Of a DNA stretch of 64,000 bases, positions 25,577 to 35,113 are shown one piece after another. The stretch comes from Dyella amyloliquefaciens (GTDB lineage: Bacteria > Pseudomonadota > Gammaproteobacteria > Xanthomonadales > Rhodanobacteraceae). Every line of letters begins with the position of its first letter. Position 1 is the first letter of the stretch. The stretch is taken from assembly GCF_004296575.1 (NCBI RefSeq), contig NZ_SAYT01000001.1, positions 426,905 through 490,904 on the forward strand, given 5' to 3'. The notes beneath the pieces were generated by a model that was not told the origin of the DNA, searched no databases, and saw only the letters and a list, made by a program, of their open reading frames with translations. Made by a program: the position numbers and the translations under genes.

Positions 25577-27613
25577 TCACGGGGATGCCGTGGCAGCCGG
25601 TTGTGATGCTTCTTGCTGGGTCACGGGCTTGCTGTCATCCGGGCGCTTCACCATCAACCCATGCTTGAACAGGAACGAGGCCACCTGGTAGTACGCCGTG
25701 GCGTCATCCACCTGGTGTTCGTCGATCGGCGTGTTCGGCACGGCATCGCCGTTCTCGAAGTTCGGTCGAACCTGCTCGAGCTTGCGCTGGGGTTCCAGGA
25801 TGGTCAGTACGTCGTTGCGCAGGTAGCCGAGCTTCTCGTAGGTGGCCGGGAAGGCGCGTTCGCGGCCCGGTTCCAGCTGGAAGATGTCGGCGCCGAAGAA
25901 GCGGCTGCGGTAGCTGAAGTTCAGCAGGCCCATCACCGTCGGGATGATGTCGACCTGGGCCATCTGCCGCGTCACGCGCTGCGGCTGGATGTGCTTGGGC
26001 GCATAGATCCACAGCGGGATGTGGTAGCGGTTGATCGGCACGCTGGTACGGCCGGCGCTGGAGGCGCAATGGTCGGCGGTGATCACGAAGATCGTGTCGT
26101 CGAAGTACGGTTTGCTTTGAGCGCGCTTGATGAAGTCGGCGATGGACCAGTCGGTGTACGCCACCGCTGCCTCGCGCGTGCCGTTCTTCTGCGACACGCG
26201 GTTGGCGGGCACGGTGAAGGGGCGGTGGTTGGTGGTGGTCATGATGTGCAGGAAGAACGGCTTCTTCTGCGCGTAGGCCTCGTCCATCTGCTTCAGCGAC
26301 AAGGTGTACAGATCCTCGTCGGCCACGCCCCACACGTTCTCGTGATGGATCGTCTCGCCCTTGGCGATATCGTTGCGGTCGACCGCGTGATAGCCGTTGT
26401 GCGAGAAGAAGTAGTTCATGTTGTCGAAGTAGCCGTAGCCACCGTAGACAAAGTCGGACTGGTAGCCGCGGTCATTGAACACATTGGCGGCGGAGAACAG
26501 GTTCTCGTTGTTGTGCGCCTTCACGATCGAGTCGCCCGGCGTCGGCGGTACGGAAAGCGACAGGGCCTCCAGGCCACGCACGGTGCGCGTGCCATTGGCG
26601 TAGAGGTTGTCGAAGAACATGCTCTTGCTGATCAGCGCATCGAGGTTGGGCGTGAGGTCGCGCTTGTCGCCGAACTCCTTGAGGAAGTCGGCCGAAAAGC
26701 TTTCCACGCTGATCAGCACCACGTTGAGGTGTTTCTCCGGACCTGCGTGACGGATCTCGCGGGTGAGGTCGCGCGGGTCATCGCTGACGTAGGTGGCTTC
26801 GGGCGTCTTGATGAGGTCGCGCACGCGGCGGAACGCGTCGTCTTCCGGCAGGGTGCGGTAGAAGCGCGCATAGTCCAGGTGGCTGCTGCGGAAGGCGGCG
26901 AAGAACTCGTATACGCCGTTGCCGGAGAGTTCGTTCACATAGGCGTTGTCGGTGCGGTCCTTGAAGGTGCCCTTGATGGCGACTGCGGTCACCACCGTGA
27001 TCAGCAGCCACACGAGTGCCACCTTGGCGCGCTGCGCGAAGCGCGTGCCGCCATCTTCGGCCTTCAGGCCGCGGCGGCTGAACCACACGATCAGCAGCGT
27101 CGCCAGCGCCAGCAGGCTGATCCAGGTGCCCAGCGGGTACGACTCGCGGATGTTGCCGATCACCTCGGTGGTGTAGACCAGGTAGTCCACGGCGATGAAG
27201 TTGAAGCGCGTGCCGAACTCGGCCCAGAACACCATCTCGGAAGCGCCGACGAACAGCAGGCCGAACAGCATCACCGCGCCACCGCCGTACAGCAGCCCCT
27301 GGCCCAGGCGCGACACATAGATGCGCTGCGGCACCAGCCACAGATAGAGCACCAGCGGCCAGGCGATGTAGATGAAGGCGATCAGGTCGTACGACAGGCC
27401 CACGCCGAACGCATACGCCCAGTAGAGCGGGTTGTGCGGCACGCCGCCGCCCGACATGAACAGCAATGCGATGCGCGTGGCGGCGCCGATCAGCGCGTAG
27501 CTGATGGCCAGCCACCAAAGGGGACGAAACCGCTGGCGCAGCGGCGAGGTCGGGTGATACGCAGTGGACACGGATGACTCCGGGGGAGTTGGAACGACAG
27601 GCGCCCGGTTCAT
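25577..27613 (-). CDS. LTA synthase/phosphoglycerol transferase family membrane sulfatase-like protein
   Basis: A 678-aa inner-membrane enzyme with five N-terminal helices and a periplasmic alkaline-phosphatase-fold domain, the architecture of LtaS and OpgB. Key sites are LISVESFSADFL (metal-site Glu), the nucleophilic Thr in GTRTVRGLEALSLSVPP, HIMTTTNHRPF and VITADHCASSAGR (metal-binding Asp-His). In Gram-negatives such proteins add phosphoglycerol or phosphoethanolamine to periplasmic glucans or lipid A; the acceptor here is unknown. The start is uncertain: ATG 27613 is used, GTG 27571 has GGAG six bases upstream. A GH17 membrane glucanase at 32234 might share a glucan-related role. Confidence 0.85.
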   Translation of the reverse strand: MNRAPVVPTPPESSVSTAYHPTSPLRQRFRPLWWLAISYALIGAATRIALLFMSGGGVPHNPLYWAYAFGVGLSYDLIAFIYIAWPLVLYLWLVPQRIYVSRLGQGLLYGGGAVMLFGLLFVGASEMVFWAEFGTRFNFIAVDYLVYTTEVIGNIRESYPLGTWISLLALATLLIVWFSRRGLKAEDGGTRFAQRAKVALVWLLITVVTAVAIKGTFKDRTDNAYVNELSGNGVYEFFAAFRSSHLDYARFYRTLPEDDAFRRVRDLIKTPEATYVSDDPRDLTREIRHAGPEKHLNVVLISVESFSADFLKEFGDKRDLTPNLDALISKSMFFDNLYANGTRTVRGLEALSLSVPPTPGDSIVKAHNNENLFSAANVFNDRGYQSDFVYGGYGYFDNMNYFFSHNGYHAVDRNDIAKGETIHHENVWGVADEDLYTLSLKQMDEAYAQKKPFFLHIMTTTNHRPFTVPANRVSQKNGTREAAVAYTDWSIADFIKRAQSKPYFDDTIFVITADHCASSAGRTSVPINRYHIPLWIYAPKHIQPQRVTRQMAQVDIIPTVMGLLNFSYRSRFFGADIFQLEPGRERAFPATYEKLGYLRNDVLTILEPQRKLEQVRPNFENGDAVPNTPIDEHQVDDATAYYQVASFLFKHGLMVKRPDDSKPVTQQEASQPAATASP

Positions 27614-27736
27614 CAGGGCGACGAGTGGCGACCCGTCTTTATACACGGCCGGGCCTTCTGGAGCAGGCCGTCCGGGCGCCAAGCCCGCGATTCTAGCCGG
27701 GTCGATCTTCCTGCCGTCTTTCTACGACGGGCCTGT

Positions 27737-28966
27737 TCAGGAAGCCGACTGCCGCACCGTTCCGATGGCTGCCACCCGCGCGGCGGTCATGGCCTCACCG
27801 ATGGCGGGCCCCGCGAGGCCCTGTGCCACGAAAGCCTCGGAACGGACCGCCGCCGCCGCGTCGCGGGCTTGCCGCAGGTAATCGGCCTGGGGATAGGCGT
27901 CGTCCTGATGACCGAGACGGCCCCGCTTGTCGGCTTCGCAGGCCGCCAGGAACAGGTCGAGACGTTCGGGGCGCCGCAAGGCGTCCAGGGATGCCAGCAG
28001 CTTCAGCACCGTGGCGGGCTTCAGTTCGAAGGCACGGTGGGCGTTGAGATGTTCGCGGCACACGTGTTCGGCCAGGGTGGCGTGCTCCGTGGGTACCTTG
28101 AGGCGCGCGGTCAGGCGCTGCAGCGGCCGTACGCCGACATGTTCGTGCCCGATGTGGCGCGGCAGCACGTCGTCCGGCGTGAGCGCCTTGCCGAGGTCGT
28201 GGGTGAGTGCGCAGAAGCCCACCACGTCGTTGCCGGGGGCGATGCGTGCGGCCATGTCGAGCACCATTTCCACGTGCACGCCGGTGTCGATTTCCGGATG
28301 GAACTCCGCGCGCTGCGGCACACAGTAGAGCGCATCCACTTCAGGGAACAGCACCGCGAGCGCGCCCGACTCACGCAGCACGCGCAGGAAAGCGGAAGGT
28401 TGGGCCTCGCCCAGGGCCTTGCGCGTTTCCTGCCAGACGCGCTCGGGCACGAGATGGTCGACCTCGCCAGCGCGCACCATCTCCTGCATCAGCGCCATGG
28501 TCTCCGGGGCCACGGTGAAGCCCAGTGGCGCGAAGCGCGCCGCGAACCGCGCCACGCGCAGCAGGCGCACGGGGTCCTCGACGAAGGCGGGTGATACATG
28601 CCGCAACAGTCGCTGCTCGAGATCGCGCAGGCCGTTGAAGGGATCGACGAGGGTGCCATCCTCGCCTTCGGCCATCGCGTTGATGGTCAGGTCGCGACGT
28701 GCGAGATCCTCTTCCAGCGTCACCGACGGATCAGCGTGGAAGGCGAAGCCGTGGTAGCCATGGCCGGTCTTGCGCTCGGTGCGTGCGAGCGCGTACTCCT
28801 CGCCCGTCTGCGGATGCAGGAAGACCGGGAAATCCTTGCCTACCGGGCGATAACCCTGTGCCTGCAGATCCTCGGGCCGTGCACCCACGACCACGTGATC
28901 GTGGTCGATGACCGGCCTGCCCAGGCGTTTGTCGCGGACCGCGCCGCCGACGAGATAGATGCGCAT
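27737..28966 (-). CDS. cca: CCA tRNA nucleotidyltransferase
   Basis: This class II enzyme adds or repairs the 3' CCA of tRNAs. The 409-aa product has the nucleotidyltransferase motif YLVGGAVRD with DHDHVVVGA (metal-binding aspartates), the [10 protein letters not shown] motif, the flexible-loop [18 protein letters not shown], and a C-terminal HD phosphohydrolase domain (HVEMVLDM and [14 protein letters not shown]). This is the multifunctional gammaproteobacterial form. I chose the ATG at 28966 because it begins directly at the conserved [12 protein letters not shown]; no clear ribosome site is visible. Downstream of the NDUFA9-like gene by 47 bp. Confidence 0.94.
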   Translation of the reverse strand: MRIYLVGGAVRDKRLGRPVIDHDHVVVGARPEDLQAQGYRPVGKDFPVFLHPQTGEEYALARTERKTGHGYHGFAFHADPSVTLEEDLARRDLTINAMAEGEDGTLVDPFNGLRDLEQRLLRHVSPAFVEDPVRLLRVARFAARFAPLGFTVAPETMALMQEMVRAGEVDHLVPERVWQETRKALGEAQPSAFLRVLRESGALAVLFPEVDALYCVPQRAEFHPEIDTGVHVEMVLDMAARIAPGNDVVGFCALTHDLGKALTPDDVLPRHIGHEHVGVRPLQRLTARLKVPTEHATLAEHVCREHLNAHRAFELKPATVLKLLASLDALRRPERLDLFLAACEADKRGRLGHQDDAYPQADYLRQARDAAAAVRSEAFVAQGLAGPAIGEAMTAARVAAIGTVRQSAS

Positions 28967-29013
28967 GGGGCAATTCTGCCATGCCGCATCCACGGGCCTA
29001 CAGGTGGGCTGCC

Positions 29014-29958
29014 TCAGTGCGTACTGACGCGGGCGTTGGCCAGGCGACGCAGGCGTGCCGGCTCACGCAGCAACAGCGGCAAGCATGCCGACAGCGGCTG
29101 TGGCGTGATGCCGAGCGCTGCATAACCATCCTGCTTGCCCACCGAGTCGGTGCGCAGCGTGCGGAAATTGTCCAGCGAGAACGGCTTGCCCGGCAGGAGT
29201 TCGGCAAACTGCGCCTGCAGGCGGCCCAGTCCGTCCGGCAGCGGCAGGATCGGCGTGCGCAGACCCGCCGCATCGCGGACCTGTCGAACGATGTCGCCTA
29301 GCGTCAGGACTTCCGGTCCATACAGCTCGAAACTGCGATCGACGCCCAGCTTGTCGTCGCCCACGCAGCGCGCGATCGCTTCGGTCACGTCGCCCACCCA
29401 GGTCGGCGCAAGGCGCGAGGAGGCGCGGGCCAATGGCAGCACGGGCATCTGCCGCAGCAAGGTGGCGAAGCGGTCGACCAGTCCGCCGCCGCGTCCGAAC
29501 ATCACGCTGGACTGATAGATCGTCCAGTCCAGCGACGAATTGCGCACATGCGCCTCGGCTTCGCCCTTGGTCTTCAGGTATTGCGACAGGCCCTGGCCAG
29601 CCTTGAGCGCGCTCATCTGATGCAGGCGCGCCACGCCGGCCGCCTGGCAGGCAGCGATCACGCGCTGGGTCAGATCTACATGCGCGAGCTGGAAGTTCTG
29701 CTTGCCGAAAGCGTTGAGGATGCCGACCAGGTTGATCACGGCATCGGCACCCTCGAACTGCCGGCGCAAAGCGTTGGCGTCATAGATGTCGACGCTGCGG
29801 ATGCGCACCGAAGGCAGCACGCTCAGCTCGCGCCTGCGCTCGCGATTGCGCGAGAGCAGCAGAACGCGATGGCCGTCGGCCACGAGTCGCGGCACCAGAT
29901 GCGAACCGACGAAGCCGGTGCCGCCGAGCACGACCAGTTGCTGGGTTTTCCGTGTCAC
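29014..29958 (-). CDS. NDUFA9-like NAD(P)-binding protein (atypical SDR)
   Basis: A 314-aa extended/atypical SDR with the Rossmann motif [18 protein letters not shown] at the N-terminus, NLVGIL, and [20 protein letters not shown] in place of the classic YxxxK active site. This combination is annotated as the complex I NDUFA9 subunit family in bacteria, though bacterial members are not part of a purified complex I and the role is unclear. It probably binds a dinucleotide without a known reaction. It lies 14 bp after the Slt gene on the same strand and 47 bp before cca, suggesting one operon. Confidence 0.8.
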   Translation of the reverse strand: MTRKTQQLVVLGGTGFVGSHLVPRLVADGHRVLLLSRNRERRRELSVLPSVRIRSVDIYDANALRRQFEGADAVINLVGILNAFGKQNFQLAHVDLTQRVIAACQAAGVARLHQMSALKAGQGLSQYLKTKGEAEAHVRNSSLDWTIYQSSVMFGRGGGLVDRFATLLRQMPVLPLARASSRLAPTWVGDVTEAIARCVGDDKLGVDRSFELYGPEVLTLGDIVRQVRDAAGLRTPILPLPDGLGRLQAQFAELLPGKPFSLDNFRTLRTDSVGKQDGYAALGITPQPLSACLPLLLREPARLRRLANARVSTH

Positions 29959-29972
29959 CTGCTACGTTCCTT

Positions 29973-32048
29973 TCAATGCGTGCTGCTGGATGGCGCTGCC
30001 GGTGGCGCCATGTTGCTCGCGGGCGCCGCCGTGGCGGCTTCCGCCGGTGCCGCCGGCGCAGCGACCGGACACCCCACGAGCTTACGCTGGCCGGAGACCT
30101 CGGCCAGATTGAAGCCCTGGCCGATGGGCGTCATTCGCTGCGACAGCGTCACCGCGTTGCCATGCTGGCGCCAGTCGTAGATCACGGCGAAGGACATCAC
30201 GCGCGCCACGTATTCGCGCGTCTCCTTGTAGGGAATGGTGGCGACGAACATGTCCGGCGGCAGCGAGCCGCGCGCCTCGAGCCACTGGTCGACCTTGCCG
30301 GGACCCGCGTTGTACGCCGCGCTGGCCAGCCAGATCGAGCCGCTGAAGCGCTGCGCCATCTGCGCGAGATAACGCGTGCCCAGGACGATGTTGGTCACCG
30401 GGTCGAACAGCGTGTCGCCGCCGCCCCAGCTGATGCCGTTGCGTTTGGCCACCAGTGCCGCAGTGCCGGGCAACAGCTGCATCAGCCCGCGCGCATCCGC
30501 GCCGGAGCGTGCGTCGCTCATCCATGCGCTTTCGGCACGCAGGATCGCGTAGGCCCACGAAGGATCGATGCCTGCTTCCTGCGCCTGCGGCACCAGGCCG
30601 TCCTGGCTGGCGAGCGGGAAGCGCTGCTCGTAGTAGCGCAGCGCATCGCCGGTGTTGAAGGTGAACACCGCGCGGTCATACCAGCCACGTTGATAGGCAA
30701 GGGCAACCGCGAGCTTCAGCGTTTCCGGGTCGGCGCCGTCCAGCGCCTGGGTCCATTCGCGGCGCGCCTGGCGCGGGAGGTCGACGGCAAACAGCTCGAA
30801 GGCGCGTTGCAGGCCGCGGTTGGCCAGCAGCGTCTGCTCGCGCTTCGTATCGCTGTTGAGCTGGATCGGGCAGATGCCATACGGCTGTTCCAGACGATCA
30901 GCGGCGAGGAAGCCGAAGAAGGTGGGTTCCTGCGAAAGCGGCGTCAGTACGCGCTGCGCTTCGGCGCCGCGATCCAGTTCGGTGAGCGCACGCGCTCGGA
31001 ACCAGCGCCATTCGCCATCCTGCTGCTGCGTGGCCGGCATCGCGTCGATGGCGGCGAGCACGGCCCGCCAGTCACGCTGGGCAAGCGCTGCACGCACGCG
31101 CCATTCGCGACTGACATCCGTCTGCAGCGCAGCGGGTAGTGCGGCCAGGCGCGCCAGCGCGCCTTCGTCGTAGTCGGTGGCATGGAACAGGGCCAGCGCG
31201 TACACCACGCGATCGTGTTGCTGCGGCGTAAATGCAAAACGGTCCTGCAGCTTCTGCCATGCGGTATCGGCGATGACCGACTGGCGTCGTGCCAGTCGCT
31301 CCACCGCGATGGCGGCGGCCTGGCGGTTGCGTGGCGTATCCGGCCACTGGTTGGCGGCCGCAGCAGCCGCGCTGGGATCGCTCAGTGCCGAAGCCACGCG
31401 CTTGGCGGCGTCGGCGTCCTCGGCGGGCAACCAGGCGGCCATGGCGTTGATGCTGCCGGGCTGCACGGCATCGACCGCGCGATCGATGCGGTCCCACAGT
31501 CGCTGCGGCGTCAGCAGGCCCTGGTCATGCGCGGCACTCAGCACCGGGTCGCAGGCACCCGGCAGCTTGGGCTTGGCCCACAGCGCGGCGAGGTCGCGGT
31601 CGAAATTGAGCTGCGCGCCCTTGCTGAGCTGCGCCTGCAGCGCACTGCAGGCCAGCGCGTCGCCCTGGCCCGGCTGGTACATCGCGAGGAAATTGTCCCA
31701 GTCCTGCCGTCGCGCCAGCTCGGTGAGGAAGTCGCGGCGAAGATCGTTCGCGGGGATCAGGTCGGGATAACGCTTGAGGTAAGACTCCACCTGGCCGCGG
31801 TCGATCTGCCGGATGTCGTGCGTCAGCGCGGCCGCTTCCAGGTAGGGATAGATCGGATAGTCCTCCAGCCCCTTCGCCAGGCTGCGCCAGCCGTCGCCTC
31901 CCTGCTGCGCGGCCGCGTAGGCCTGCTTGAAGGCGGCGCGCTGCGCGTTGGTGGGCGCAGCCGCGAGGGCGGTGCCAGCCAGCAACAGGCCGGCCACCAC
32001 GATGAGCAGATGCCGGGCGAATCGACGCGGTGCCACGGAGGGGGACAT
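29973..32048 (-). CDS. slt: Soluble lytic murein transglycosylase (Slt family)
   Basis: This periplasmic enzyme cleaves the MurNAc-GlcNAc bond with formation of 1,6-anhydroMurNAc. The 691-aa protein has a signal peptide (RFARHLLIVVAGLLLAGTALAAA) and a long alpha-helical superhelix (about 30-480) typical of Slt70. The C-terminal SLT domain contains catalytic Glu in ILRAESAWMSDARSG, then GLMQLLPGTA and SAAYNAGPGKVDQW. The ATG at 32048 has GGAG 6 nt upstream; the longer frame adds ten basic residues before the signal. A Pro/Ala-rich C-terminal tail (about 30 residues) is unusual and probably unstructured. Confidence 0.92.
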   Translation of the reverse strand: MSPSVAPRRFARHLLIVVAGLLLAGTALAAAPTNAQRAAFKQAYAAAQQGGDGWRSLAKGLEDYPIYPYLEAAALTHDIRQIDRGQVESYLKRYPDLIPANDLRRDFLTELARRQDWDNFLAMYQPGQGDALACSALQAQLSKGAQLNFDRDLAALWAKPKLPGACDPVLSAAHDQGLLTPQRLWDRIDRAVDAVQPGSINAMAAWLPAEDADAAKRVASALSDPSAAAAAANQWPDTPRNRQAAAIAVERLARRQSVIADTAWQKLQDRFAFTPQQHDRVVYALALFHATDYDEGALARLAALPAALQTDVSREWRVRAALAQRDWRAVLAAIDAMPATQQQDGEWRWFRARALTELDRGAEAQRVLTPLSQEPTFFGFLAADRLEQPYGICPIQLNSDTKREQTLLANRGLQRAFELFAVDLPRQARREWTQALDGADPETLKLAVALAYQRGWYDRAVFTFNTGDALRYYEQRFPLASQDGLVPQAQEAGIDPSWAYAILRAESAWMSDARSGADARGLMQLLPGTAALVAKRNGISWGGGDTLFDPVTNIVLGTRYLAQMAQRFSGSIWLASAAYNAGPGKVDQWLEARGSLPPDMFVATIPYKETREYVARVMSFAVIYDWRQHGNAVTLSQRMTPIGQGFNLAEVSGQRKLVGCPVAAPAAPAEAATAAPASNMAPPAAPSSSTH

Positions 32049-32233
32049 GAAAGCTCCTTTTTTGCCTTTCCCGCGCAACGCATCTTAGAGGGTTCATGGC
32101 GCATCGGGCCGGGCAGCATGGCCAACGTCCGCTGAGCGTGGCGTGAAACCTGCGCGCACGTGGCCCCGGGGATGGGCCTGATAGAATCGGCGGCCCACGA
32201 GGCGCCACGTTCGGCGCATTCCCAAGGAAGCGC

Positions 32234-33853
32234 ATGACGCCTTTGCCCTCGCCCTCGTCCCGTGTAGCGCCACTGGCGTGGCTCGCGCTTGTCGCGGCGG
32301 CGCTGTGGGGGGCGCTCTGGTGGTGGCAGATCGGTCGCCCGGTGGCGTTGCCGGAGGCACCGAGTTCGCGCATTGCCTGCGTTTCCTACGCGCCGTTCCG
32401 CAAGCCGGGCGAGACGCCGCTCAACATCCATGCCTACGTGAGTCCCGAGCGCATCGACGCCGATCTGCGCGCGTTGTCCGAGCGATTCGATTGCGTGCGC
32501 ACCTACTCGCAGGGCTTTGGCCTGAGCGCGGTGCCGGCGATCGCGCAGCGTTACGGCATGAAGGTGCTGATGGGCATCTGGATCGGCCGCGATCCGGTGC
32601 TCAACGCCAACGAGATCAAGACCGGCATCGCCACCATCAAGGCGCACCCCGAAGTGCTGCGCGGCGTGGTGGTGGGCAACGAGGTGCTGCTGCGTGGCGA
32701 GCAGACGCCCGCGGCGATGGCGCAGTACGTGACTGAAGTGCGCGACGCCGTGCGCGATACGCATGTGCCGGTCACCTATGCCGACGTGTGGGAGTTCTGG
32801 CAGCGCTACGCGGAAATGGCCAAGGTGGTGGACTTCATCACCATCCACATCCTGCCGTACTGGGAAGACCAGCCGGTGGAGCCGAGGGATGCCGTGCAGC
32901 ACGTTGCCGACGTGTATGCGCACATGAAGGCGGAGTTTCCCGGTCGTGCGGTGATGATCGGCGAGACGGGCTGGCCCAGCGAGGGCAAGCAGCGCCGCGG
33001 TGCCGCCGCGAGCGTGGTGAACGAAGCGCGGTACATGCGCGAATTTCTCCGCTACGCCGGCAGCGTGGACATGCCCTACAACGTGATCGAGGCCTTCGAT
33101 CAGCCGTGGAAGCGCGAGCAGGAAGGCACTGTCGGCGGCTACTGGGGCATCTTCGATGTGGATGCACGGCCGAAGTTCTCCATGCAGGGCCCGGTGGTCG
33201 AGGAGCCGCGCTGGCTGCTTGGCTGGTGGGCCGGCGTCGCAGGTGCCGTGTTGTTTGTGCTGGCGGCGGCATGGCGACGCGAGTGGCGCTCGCGCAGGGC
33301 GCGTTTCGCGTTGGTGCTCTCCGGCTTTGCCTGCGGCACCGCGATGGCCTGGCAGTTCCGCCAGATGTGGTTCGCCTGCCGCGATGCGGTGGAGTGGGCC
33401 GTCTCGGGTACGTTGTGCCTGCTTGCCGTGCTGACCACGCTGGCGCTGGCGCGTTGGGTGGCTGCCCGCCTGTGCGGCGAACCGGCGCGCAGCATGCCGG
33501 GTCCGCGCGTGCGTTTCGCGTGGATGTTCGGCCTGACCCTGTACGGCCTGCTGCTGGTGTTCGACGGGCGCTATCGCGACTTCCCGCTGGGCCTGTTCTG
33601 GCCGCCGGCACTGGGCTATTTCATCGCCTCGATGCTGGACGCGGGCAGGGCATGGGTGCCGACGGCGGAAGAGCGCTTCATGGCTTGCCTGATGCCCTTG
33701 CTGGCCGCCGTGACGGTGGTGCAGGACGTCGGCCTGAACCCGGGTTCCTGGCTATGGCTGGGTGCGAACCTGTTGCTGGGGGGCGCCGCGCTGGTCGCGT
33801 GGCGTCGCACCGCCCGCCTGCACGCGCACAAGCCGCAGGCAACCTACCAGTAG
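32234..33853 (+). CDS. Membrane-bound GH17 glucan hydrolase/transglycosylase-like protein
   Basis: A 539-aa protein with one N-terminal membrane segment, a periplasmic glycoside hydrolase family 17 domain (about 45-320), and about seven C-terminal hydrophobic helices. The GH17 catalytic pair is intact: acid/base Glu150 in VVGNEVLLRG and nucleophile Glu244 in MIGETGWPS. The domain also has VSYAPFRKPGETP and RTYSQGFG. Similar GH17 domains occur next to GT2 synthases in NdvB-type proteins, which build periplasmic cyclic or branched beta-glucans; no GT2 domain is here. It is therefore probably a beta-glucan remodelling or branching enzyme. Its 3' end overlaps the convergent gene at 33752 by about 100 bp. 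Confidence 0.82.
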   Translation: MTPLPSPSSRVAPLAWLALVAAALWGALWWWQIGRPVALPEAPSSRIACVSYAPFRKPGETPLNIHAYVSPERIDADLRALSERFDCVRTYSQGFGLSAVPAIAQRYGMKVLMGIWIGRDPVLNANEIKTGIATIKAHPEVLRGVVVGNEVLLRGEQTPAAMAQYVTEVRDAVRDTHVPVTYADVWEFWQRYAEMAKVVDFITIHILPYWEDQPVEPRDAVQHVADVYAHMKAEFPGRAVMIGETGWPSEGKQRRGAAASVVNEARYMREFLRYAGSVDMPYNVIEAFDQPWKREQEGTVGGYWGIFDVDARPKFSMQGPVVEEPRWLLGWWAGVAGAVLFVLAAAWRREWRSRRARFALVLSGFACGTAMAWQFRQMWFACRDAVEWAVSGTLCLLAVLTTLALARWVAARLCGEPARSMPGPRVRFAWMFGLTLYGLLLVFDGRYRDFPLGLFWPPALGYFIASMLDAGRAWVPTAEERFMACLMPLLAAVTVVQDVGLNPGSWLWLGANLLLGGAALVAWRRTARLHAHKPQATYQ

Positions 33854-34186
33854 CGCCAGCGCACCCGGTTCGAAGCAATAAAGCACCACGGCAACCAGGC
33901 CCGTGGCCGCGGCCAGCCAGGCCGTGAATGTGCTGGTGCGCCACAGCGCCAGCACCATGGCGGCCAGCGCCACCCAGCCGTACACGCCGATGCGCACGCC
34001 GCCGATGTTGCCGGTGATGAAACCCATCACGGTGGCGTGGCGGATGCCGCAGGCCAGCGTTGTGCCGGTTTCGCACAGGCGCCCCACCTCGGGTGACTCG
34101 ACCAGTCCGTAACGCAACATCAGTGGCACGGCGCCAAGCGCGATCAACAGCAGCCAGGGCAGGACGAGGGTGAGCGTTCGCTTCAT
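33752..34186 (-). CDS. Small membrane protein, function unknown
   Basis: A 144-aa protein starting MKRTLTLVLPWLLLIALGAV, with about four hydrophobic segments and a hydrophilic tail rich in Gln, Arg and Pro. No family is recognised; two cysteines (in RLCETGTTLACGIRH) face one side of the second segment and could form a disulphide. The ATG overlaps the stop of the upstream EEP-hydrolase gene (ATGA at 34183-34186), good evidence of translational coupling. The last 34 codons lie antisense inside the GH17 gene, so the true stop could be affected if the reading is wrong. Confidence 0.6.
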   Translation of the reverse strand: MKRTLTLVLPWLLLIALGAVPLMLRYGLVESPEVGRLCETGTTLACGIRHATVMGFITGNIGGVRIGVYGWVALAAMVLALWRTSTFTAWLAAATGLVAVVLYCFEPGALALLVGCLRLVRVQAGGATPRDQRGAPQQQVRTQP

Positions 34187-34992
34187 CGGCGCAATCGAGA
34201 GGGTTGGGGCGCCACATGGTCCGGCAGGCGGATTTCGGCCGCCAGCGGCAGGTGGTCGGAAAAGGCTTGCGGCAGCGCCCAGACCTTGTCGAGCTGGATC
34301 GCTTCGGAGGTAAGGATGTGATCCAGCGCCCGCCGTGGCTTCCAGCTGGGGAAGGTGGGCGTGGCCTGTTCGGGCGGCACCAGGGTGGACTTGGCGAACA
34401 GGTGCTTCATCTCCGCGCTGCGCAGGTCGGTGTTGAGGTCACCCATCAGCACCGCATGGCGATAGTCCTGCAGCAGCTCGCCGATGAAGGCGAGCTGCTT
34501 GGCGCGCGCCGGGGCGCTGAGCGACAGGTGGGCGATCATCACCGCCAGCGCGTCCGGGCCTTCGCCGAAGCGGGCCAGCAAGGCGCCACGGCCGGGAATG
34601 CGGCTGGGCAGCGGGAAATCCAGCACGCTGGTGGGTTCCAGGCGACTGATCAGGCCGTTCGCCGAATGGGCCAGGCGCGCCATCGGCCGGTTCGGCTGGT
34701 GGCTCCAGAACGGCATGCCCGCCGCTTCGGCGAGGTAACGGGTCTGGTTGAGGAAGCCCGAGCGCAGGCTGCCGGCGTCGGCCTCCTGCAGGCCGATCAC
34801 GTCGAACTGGGGCAGTACTTCCGCGAGGCGGTCCAGGTTTTCCAGCTTGCTGCGGCCGGGCAGCACCGCATTGATGCTGCGGGTCAGGTATTCGCTGTAG
34901 CGCTGCACGCTGGCGCCGGCCAGGATGTTGCAGCTGAGTAGCCGCAGACGGCGCTCCGGAGCGGCAGGGGCGGGTGATTCGACGCGGGTCAT
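34183..34992 (-). CDS. Endonuclease/exonuclease/phosphatase family protein
   Basis: A 269-aa protein of the EEP superfamily, which hydrolyses phosphodiesters or phosphoesters in a divalent-metal site. Visible motifs are RLLSCNILAG (metal-binding Asn), VIGLQEADAGS (Glu), MIAHLSLSA (His), LMGDLNTDLRS (Asp/Asn pair) and SDHLPLAAEI (catalytic Asp-His). There is no signal peptide, and the substrate (nucleic acid, inositol phosphate or sphingolipid-like) is unknown. The ATG at 34992 starts where family similarity begins. It is coupled to the downstream membrane-protein gene, so the pair may act together at the membrane. Confidence 0.82.
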   Translation of the reverse strand: MTRVESPAPAAPERRLRLLSCNILAGASVQRYSEYLTRSINAVLPGRSKLENLDRLAEVLPQFDVIGLQEADAGSLRSGFLNQTRYLAEAAGMPFWSHQPNRPMARLAHSANGLISRLEPTSVLDFPLPSRIPGRGALLARFGEGPDALAVMIAHLSLSAPARAKQLAFIGELLQDYRHAVLMGDLNTDLRSAEMKHLFAKSTLVPPEQATPTFPSWKPRRALDHILTSEAIQLDKVWALPQAFSDHLPLAAEIRLPDHVAPQPSRLRR

Positions 34993-35076
34993 CGGGCGGG
35001 CAGGGTAGTTGCAGAGGAAGGCAGGCGCCACGGCTGGCACCGCCGGATGCCCAAGCATGCCCGCCCGGGTGTGAAT

Positions 35077-35106
35077 GCGGGGAAAGTCCCGGAGGGCTTT
35101 CCCCGC
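35077..35106 (-). terminator. Terminator-like hairpin after the first dsbA-like gene
   Basis: GCGGGGAAAG (35077-35086) pairs with CTTTCCCCGC (35097-35106), and the stem can extend three more pairs inward. It lies immediately beyond the stop of the minus-strand dsbA-like gene at 35114. No T-run follows it on that strand, so it may stop or protect the transcript end rather than act as a strict intrinsic terminator. Confidence 0.45.
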
Positions 35107-35113
35107 GAAAACA

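Noticed and set aside
25613..27577. 654-codon open frame antisense to the LtaS-like gene
   Set aside because: Val/His/Arg-rich shadow with no motif; the opposite strand encodes an intact sulfatase-fold enzyme.
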